From Streptosporangium carneum (lineage in GTDB: Bacteria; Actinomycetota; Actinomycetes; Streptosporangiales; Streptosporangiaceae): a DNA stretch of 64,000 nucleotides. Below, in pieces: positions 58,814 through 64,000 of the stretch (its first letter is position 1; every line of letters begins with the position of its first letter). Where the stretch lies: assembly GCF_027922005.1 (NCBI RefSeq), contig NZ_BSEV01000024.1, positions 58,400-122,399 on the forward strand, read 5' to 3'. A program made the translations under genes and the position numbers. Under the pieces are notes generated by a model. That model was not told the DNA's origin. It saw nothing but the letters and a program-made list of their open reading frames with translations, and did no database searches.

Positions 58814-61800
58814 ATGTATCTCAAGACCCTGACACTGCGCGGGTTCAAGTCCTTCGCCTCCGCGACCACCCTCAGGTTCGAGCCGGGCATCACCGCGGTC
58901 GTCGGCCCGAACGGCTCCGGCAAGTCCAACGTGGTCGACGCGCTGGCCTGGGTCATGGGAGAGCACAGCGCCAAGTCGCTGCGCGGCGGCAAGATGGAGG
59001 ACGTCATCTTCGCCGGCACCTCCTCGCGGCCCCCGCTGGGCCGCGCCGAGGTCACGCTCACCATCGACAACTCCGACGGCGCGCTGCCGATCGACTACAC
59101 CGAGGTCACGATCAGCCGCCTGATGTTCAGGGCGGGCCAGAGCGAGTACGCCATCAACGGCGACACCTGCCGCCTGCTCGACATCCAGGAGCTGCTGTCC
59201 GACTCGGGCATCGGCCGAGAGATGCACGTCATCGTCGGGCAGGGCCAGCTCGACCAGGTGCTGCACGCCGGCCCCGAGGACCGCAGGGCCTTCATCGAGG
59301 AGGCCGCGGGCGTCCTGAAGCACCGCAAGCGCAAGGAGAAGGCGCTGCGGAAACTGGACGCCATGCAGGCCAACCTGACCCGCGTCCAGGACCTGACCAC
59401 CGAGCTGCGCAGGCAGCTCAAGCCGCTGGGCCGCCAGGCCGAGATCGCCCGCAAGGCCGCCGTCATCCAGGCCGACCTCCGCGACGCCAGACTCAGGCTG
59501 CTGGCCGACGACGTGCTCACCCTGCGCACCACCCTGGAACGGGAGACCGCGGACGAGGCCGCCGTGCTGGCCCGCCGCAGGGTGGTCGAGGCCGATCTGG
59601 AGCAGGGGCAGGTCACCGAGGCCGAGCTTGAGGCGGCGGAGGCCGAGGCGCAGCCCCGCCTGGCCGCGGCCCAGGAGACCTACTTCCGCCTCTCCTCCCT
59701 CCGCGAGCGCCTCAGGGGCCTGGCGGGGCTGGCGGCCGAACGGCACCGCAACGCGACCGACACCGCCGTCGAGCGCAGGGGACGCGACCCCGAGGACTAC
59801 GAGCGGGAGGCCGAGGAGGTCCAGGAGCAGGAGCGGGTCCTCGCCGAACTGCTCGCCCAGGAGCAGGAGACGCTGGCCGGGGCCGTGGCCGGGCGCGTGG
59901 AGACGGAGGCGGCGCTCGCGGCCGAGGAGCGGCGTCTCGCCGCGGAGGCCAGGGCGGCCGCGGACAGGCGCGAGGGACTGGCCAGACTCAAAGGGCAGGT
60001 CGGCGCGGCGCGCAGCAGGGCGGGAGCGGCCGAGGAGGAGATCGGGCGTCTGACGCTCTCCCTTGAGGAGGCCGAGCAGCGAGCCGAGCAGGCCCGCGCC
60101 GCGCACGACGACCAACGGCAGGCGGACCCGGAGACCGACCCGGCCCTCACCGAGGAGCTGGAGATCGCCCTGGAGGCCGTCGAGCAGGCCAGGCAGGCCG
60201 TCGACGCGGCCAGAGGCGTGGTCGAGGAGGCCAAGGCCGCCGTCGGCGGCCCGAACGCCGCCCTCGGCGCGGCCAGGGCCGCCGTCGGCGTCGCCCGCAA
60301 GGCCGACCAGGAGGCCCAGCGTCAGGTCGCCGCTCTCGAAGCACGGCTCGAGGCGCTCGAGCTGAGCCTGGCAGGCGGCGCGGACGGCGCCGCGACGCTG
60401 CTGGCCGCCGACCTGGCCGGAGTGCTCGGCCCCGTGGCCGCCATGCTCACCGTCAGCCCGGGCGCGGAGGTGGCCGTGGCGGCCGTGCTCGGCGCCTACG
60501 CCGAGGCCGTCGCCGTCGAGTCCCTGCAGGCCGCCGCGGACGCCGTGGACTTCCTCAGGAGCGGCGAAGCCGGCCAGGCCGCCCTGCTCATCGCCGCCGA
60601 AGGGGAGGCGACCGAGACCGGTCCCGTGCCGGTCGGAGGGAGCAGCTGGGCGATCGACCTGGTCACCGTGCCCGCCGCGCTGCGGCCCGCCGTCACGCAC
60701 CTGCTGGCGGACGTGCTGGTCGTCGACGACCTGGAGACGGCGAGAAAGGCCGCGGAGCAGTGGCCGCAGCTGCGGGCCGTCACCCGTTCCGGTGACCTGC
60801 TCGGCTCCTACGCCGCCAGAGGCGGCTCCACGGGCGGCTCCTCCGCCCTCCAGGTACGGGCCGCGCTCGACGAGGCCGTCGCCGACCTGGCCTCCGCCAG
60901 GACCGCCGCCGAGCAGGCGGGCGCCGCCATGGAGGAGGCGGCGGAGGCGGAGGCGCAGGCGCAGCTCGCCGTCGAGGCGGCCCAGGCCGGGGTCGCCGAG
61001 GCGCAGACAGGCGTGCAGACCGCGCAGGCCGGGGTCAACGCGGGTCAGGCCGCGCTCGACCAGGTCAGGGCCAGACAGCGGGACGCCGACCAGCGGGCGG
61101 CCGCCGCCGCCAGGCAGCTGGCCCAGCTGGGGGCCGCCGCCGAGGCCGCCCGCGCCGAGTGCGAGCGCCTCGCCAGGGCCGTGCGGGCGGCGCAGGAGGC
61201 CAGGGAACGCGACGCGGCCGGGCTCGCCGAACTCGAGGAGCGGCTGGTCGCTGCGACGGCCGAAGAAGAGCTGGAGGCCGAGCCGACCACCGAGATGCGT
61301 GACGAGCTCGCGGAGATCTGCGCGGCGGCCAGGCAGTCCGAGATGGAGGCGCGCCTGGCCGTACGGACGGCGGAGGAACGGGTCAAGGGCATCGCGGGCA
61401 AGGCGGAGGAACTGCTGCGCGAGGCGGAGCGGGAGCGCGACGAGCGGGCCAGGGCCGCCGAACGGCGCGAGCGGCGGCGCAGGCAGGCGCTGGTGGCCCA
61501 GGCGGTGGTGCGCGGCACCGAGCTGACACTGGACAGACTGGAGGCCTCGCTCGCCCTGTCGGCCGCCGAACGCGACGAGGCCGAGCAGGCGCGCGGCCAG
61601 GTCGACCTGTCCCTCAAGGCCGTCAGGCTCCGGGTCAGGGAGCTGTCGGGGGAGCTGGACAAGCTGGTCAACAGGGCCCACGGCAGCGAGGTCGCCAGGA
61701 CCGAGCGGCGGATGCGCCTGGAACAGCTGGAGACCAGGGCCGTCGAGGAGTACGGCGTCGAGCCCGACACGCTCATCGCCGAGTACGGCCCGGCCGAACC

Positions 61801-62497
61801 CGTCCCCACCGTCGACGGCGACCCCGTTCCCTACGTCCGGGAGGAGCAGGAGAAGCGGGCGAGGGCGGCCGACCGGCAGATGACCCAGCTCGGCAAGGTC
61901 AACCCGCTGGCCCTTGAGGAGTTCGCGGCGCTCGAGGAGCGGCACGCGTTCCTCACCTCGCAGCTCGAGGACCTCAAGAAGACCAGACGCGACCTGCTGC
62001 TGGTCGTCAAGGAGGTGGACGAGCGGGTCGAGCAGGTGTTCGGCGCCGCGTTCGCGGACGTGGCCCGCGAGTTCGAGACGATCTTCACGCGGGTCTTCCC
62101 GGGCGGCGAGGGCAGGCTGCTGCTCACCGACCCCGAGGACATGCTGACCACGGGCGTCGAGGTCGAGGCCAGGCCGCCGGGCAAGAAGGTCAAACGCCTG
62201 TCGCTGCTGTCCGGAGGCGAGCGGTCGCTGACCGCCGTGGCCTTCCTCGTCTCCATCTTCAAGGCGCGGCCCTCGCCGTTCTACGTGATGGACGAGGTCG
62301 AGGCGGCGCTCGACGACACCAACACCCAGCGCCTGCTGACCCTGTTCGAAGAACTGCGACAGACGTCACAGATCATCATCATCACCCACCAGAAGCGCAC
62401 GATGGAGATCGCCGACGCCCTGTACGGCGTGTCGATGCGAGGAGACGGCGTGACCCAGGTCATCAGCCAGCGTCTGAGGGAACACGACTCCGGCTGA
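58814..62497 (+). CDS. smc: Chromosome condensation protein SMC
   Basis: This 1227-aa ATPase organises and segregates chromosomes with ScpAB. Walker A GPNGSGKSN is at 31-39; long Ala/Glu/Arg-rich coiled coils (about 165-495 and 665-1010) flank a hinge (about 500-650); LSLLSGGERSL is the signature and FYVMDEVEAALDD Walker B. Length is typical. GGGGGG precedes the ATG by 4 bp. FtsY follows 47 bp downstream. Confidence 0.97.
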   Translation: MYLKTLTLRGFKSFASATTLRFEPGITAVVGPNGSGKSNVVDALAWVMGEHSAKSLRGGKMEDVIFAGTSSRPPLGRAEVTLTIDNSDGALPIDYTEVTISRLMFRAGQSEYAINGDTCRLLDIQELLSDSGIGREMHVIVGQGQLDQVLHAGPEDRRAFIEEAAGVLKHRKRKEKALRKLDAMQANLTRVQDLTTELRRQLKPLGRQAEIARKAAVIQADLRDARLRLLADDVLTLRTTLERETADEAAVLARRRVVEADLEQGQVTEAELEAAEAEAQPRLAAAQETYFRLSSLRERLRGLAGLAAERHRNATDTAVERRGRDPEDYEREAEEVQEQERVLAELLAQEQETLAGAVAGRVETEAALAAEERRLAAEARAAADRREGLARLKGQVGAARSRAGAAEEEIGRLTLSLEEAEQRAEQARAAHDDQRQADPETDPALTEELEIALEAVEQARQAVDAARGVVEEAKAAVGGPNAALGAARAAVGVARKADQEAQRQVAALEARLEALELSLAGGADGAATLLAADLAGVLGPVAAMLTVSPGAEVAVAAVLGAYAEAVAVESLQAAADAVDFLRSGEAGQAALLIAAEGEATETGPVPVGGSSWAIDLVTVPAALRPAVTHLLADVLVVDDLETARKAAEQWPQLRAVTRSGDLLGSYAARGGSTGGSSALQVRAALDEAVADLASARTAAEQAGAAMEEAAEAEAQAQLAVEAAQAGVAEAQTGVQTAQAGVNAGQAALDQVRARQRDADQRAAAAARQLAQLGAAAEAARAECERLARAVRAAQEARERDAAGLAELEERLVAATAEEELEAEPTTEMRDELAEICAAARQSEMEARLAVRTAEERVKGIAGKAEELLREAERERDERARAAERRERRRRQALVAQAVVRGTELTLDRLEASLALSAAERDEAEQARGQVDLSLKAVRLRVRELSGELDKLVNRAHGSEVARTERRMRLEQLETRAVEEYGVEPDTLIAEYGPAEPVPTVDGDPVPYVREEQEKRARAADRQMTQLGKVNPLALEEFAALEERHAFLTSQLEDLKKTRRDLLLVVKEVDERVEQVFGAAFADVAREFETIFTRVFPGGEGRLLLTDPEDMLTTGVEVEARPPGKKVKRLSLLSGGERSLTAVAFLVSIFKARPSPFYVMDEVEAALDDTNTQRLLTLFEELRQTSQIIIITHQKRTMEIADALYGVSMRGDGVTQVISQRLREHDSG

Positions 62498-62544
62498 CAC
62501 CGGGGGGTCGGAGCATTCCGGGGCGTCTGGAAAACTGTGGTCTT

Positions 62545-63726
62545 GTGGAAGCCTATCTCGGCATAATCGCGATCATCGTCGTCGTCGCCCTGCTGGCGGC
62601 GGGCGGCATGTTCCTGCTGCTCAGGCCGCGAGGCAAGTCGGCCCCCCCGGTCGAGCCGCCTGAGGTGCGGCCCGTCCCGGGGCAGGAGCAGGCACCTCCC
62701 GCGGCGGTCACCCAGGATGACGACGCGGCGACCACCACCGTTCCGCCTCCGCCGGTCAAGCCGGCGGAACCCATGGTCGTCCCCCCCGTCGTCGAGATCC
62801 CGCCGCCCTCGGCGGGGCGGATGGTACGGCTGCGCGCCCGCCTCGCCCGCTCGCAGAGCACCCTCGGCAAGGGGCTGCTCGACCTGCTCTCACGGGACCG
62901 TCTGGACGACGACACCTGGGACGAGATCGAGGAGACCCTGATCACCGCCGACGTCGGCGTCGCTCCGACGCAGGCGATGGTCGAGGAGCTGCGGACCAAG
63001 GTGAAGGTGCTGGGCAGCCGGACGCCCACCGAGGTCCGGGAGCTGCTCAAGGAGCAGCTGCTCACCCAGATCGGCGTGGACACCGACCGCACCCTGCACG
63101 TCAAGCCGCACGGGGAACGCCCCGCCGTGGTGCTCGTGGTCGGCGTCAACGGCACCGGCAAGACCACCACGACCGGCAAACTGGCCCGTTCCCTCATCGG
63201 CGACGGCAACAAGGTCGTGCTCGGCGCCGCCGACACCTTCCGCGCCGCCGCCGCCGACCAGCTCCAGACCTGGGGTGACAGGGTCGGCGCCGAGGTCGTG
63301 CGCGGCCCCGAGGCGGGCGACCCCGCCTCGGTCGCCTTCGACGCCGTCGCCAAGGGCGTCGAGGACAAGGTCGACGTGGTCATCGTCGACACGGCCGGCA
63401 GACTGCACACCAAGACGGGCCTGATGGACGAGCTCGGCAAGGTCAAGCGCGTCATCGAGAAGAAGGCGACGGTCGACGAGGTCCTGCTCGTCCTCGACGC
63501 GACGACCGGCCAGAACGGCATGCGCCAGGCCCGGGTGTTCGCCGAGGTGGTCGACGTCACCGGCATCGCCCTGACCAAGCTCGACGGCACGGCCAAGGGC
63601 GGCATCATCATCTCCGTGCAACGGGAGCTGGGCGTCCCGGTCAAGCTCGTCGGCCTCGGCGAGGGCCCCGACGACCTGGCGCCGTTCGACCCTGAGGTGT
63701 TCGTGGACGCGCTTCTCGGCGACTAG
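62545..63726 (+). CDS. ftsY: Signal recognition particle receptor FtsY
   Basis: This 393-aa GTPase docks SRP-ribosome complexes at the membrane. It has an N-terminal transmembrane helix (about 4-27), as in other actinomycetes, a Pro/Val-rich linker, the N domain (about 95-180) and the G domain (about 190-393) with G1 VNGTGKTTT at 201-209, DTAGRLHT and TKLDGTAKGG. A GTG start is used. Confidence 0.97.
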   Translation: MEAYLGIIAIIVVVALLAAGGMFLLLRPRGKSAPPVEPPEVRPVPGQEQAPPAAVTQDDDAATTTVPPPPVKPAEPMVVPPVVEIPPPSAGRMVRLRARLARSQSTLGKGLLDLLSRDRLDDDTWDEIEETLITADVGVAPTQAMVEELRTKVKVLGSRTPTEVRELLKEQLLTQIGVDTDRTLHVKPHGERPAVVLVVGVNGTGKTTTTGKLARSLIGDGNKVVLGAADTFRAAAADQLQTWGDRVGAEVVRGPEAGDPASVAFDAVAKGVEDKVDVVIVDTAGRLHTKTGLMDELGKVKRVIEKKATVDEVLLVLDATTGQNGMRQARVFAEVVDVTGIALTKLDGTAKGGIIISVQRELGVPVKLVGLGEGPDDLAPFDPEVFVDALLGD

Positions 63727-63780
63727 GAGTCCCTGGATTCAGGACCTTGAATCGACTTCACGCTGATTGCGTGGGCCGGT

Positions 63781-63852
63781 TGGTTCTCCTGGTTCGCTGG
63801 GCTTGTTTGGTTCGCTGGGCTTGTTTGGTTTTCTGGGCTGGGCTTGGTTCGC
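63781..63852. repeat. 9-bp phased repeat, second locus
   Basis: Eight 9-bp units of the TGGTTCGCT/GGGCTTGTT type run without phase change; an 18-bp pair TGGTTCGCTGGGCTTGTT is perfect. It shares GGTTCGCTGGGC with the array at 10631-10702. Confidence 0.85.
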
Positions 63853-63981
63853 GTGGAGGGGGGCGGGTGGTCCGGCCGGCCGTCTCAGCTGAGCTCTGGC
63901 GGGTTCAGGCCTCCGGCCTGGCGGGCGCGGGTGGTTGCGGTCCTTTTATACGCCGGCCGGACCACCCGCCCCCCTCCACGC
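63851..63981. repeat. Perfect 30-bp inverted repeat flanking 71 bp
   Basis: Bases 63851-63880 are the exact reverse complement of 63952-63981. The interior holds a smaller CAGGCC/GGCCTG hairpin and CCTTTTATAC. No target-site duplication is visible at the outer ends. It may be a MITE-like element, a dispersed structured repeat or a very large terminator for the smc-ftsY unit. Confidence 0.85.
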
Positions 63982-64000
63982 ATGACTGCCGGTCTCGTAC

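Overview
The window is chromosomal DNA of a high-GC actinomycete. Strong GC third-position bias, frequent GTG/TTG starts, 4-bp ATGA/GTGA overlaps and the conserved run leuCD - HU - gpsA - ddl - thiL - rpmB - recG - rsmD - coaD - rpmF - rnc - mutM - smc - ftsY all fit. Gene content and the many short GC-rich tandem repeats suggest Streptosporangiales (Streptosporangium/Nonomuraea-like), but that placement is inference. I see no phage, transposase, CRISPR array or large biosynthetic cluster.

Layout. 0-4.7 kb: PadR regulator (cut by the window edge) with an ABC exporter, then an SseB-like gene divergent from serA. 4.9-13.4 kb: serine and branched-chain amino acid genes (serA, leuB, ilvE, cimA). 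Among them is an NlpC/P60 hydrolase behind a ydaO-type (c-di-AMP) riboswitch. cimA sits behind a ribosome-mediated attenuator whose 13-aa leader peptide carries Leu-Leu-Ile-Ile. 13.6-18.6 kb: accessory genes (heparinase-like lyase, cysteine hydrolase with GlxA-type regulator, HD protein, MhuD-like heme oxygenase with a His/Gln/Gly insert). 18.7-21.5 kb: a six-gene Asp23/AmaP envelope-stress operon behind a sigma-B-like promoter. 21.7-28.7 kb: FAH-family gene, gltX, MATE exporter with divergent PadR, M3 peptidase, and tRNA-Gln plus two tRNA-Glu genes. 28.7-32.7 kb: a redoxin with a CXC active site, an SGNH hydrolase with an expanded repeat, and a large acidic orphan protein.

32.7-36.2 kb: IclR-type regulator (NdgR/LtbR type) divergent from leuCD, then HU. 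36.4-39.1 kb: cold-shock-like protein, then TetR and an MFS exporter around a six-site operator array. 39.2-44.4 kb: cofC, plsC, gpsA, a PLP sulfur-amino-acid enzyme and ddl. 44.5-50.4 kb: DUF3515 lipoprotein, AsnC-type RAM protein, thiL, a membrane protein with a CBM2-like domain, thiD, rpmB and a FakA-like DAK2 protein. 50.6-63.7 kb: the information-processing block recG to ftsY, with a small coiled-coil protein and a hydrolase relative lacking its catalytic Ser and His.

Common threads. LeuB, LeuCD, CimA and IlvE together support isoleucine synthesis from pyruvate via citramalate, as well as leucine synthesis. Regulatory RNA and operator structures are unusually readable. At least ten unrelated tandem arrays (periods 9, 11, 12, 13, 20, 24, 26, 28, 32 bp) fill gene ends or have expanded in frame inside proteins. 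A dispersed palindromic repeat is fused into two reading frames, and a perfect 30-bp inverted repeat lies at the right edge.
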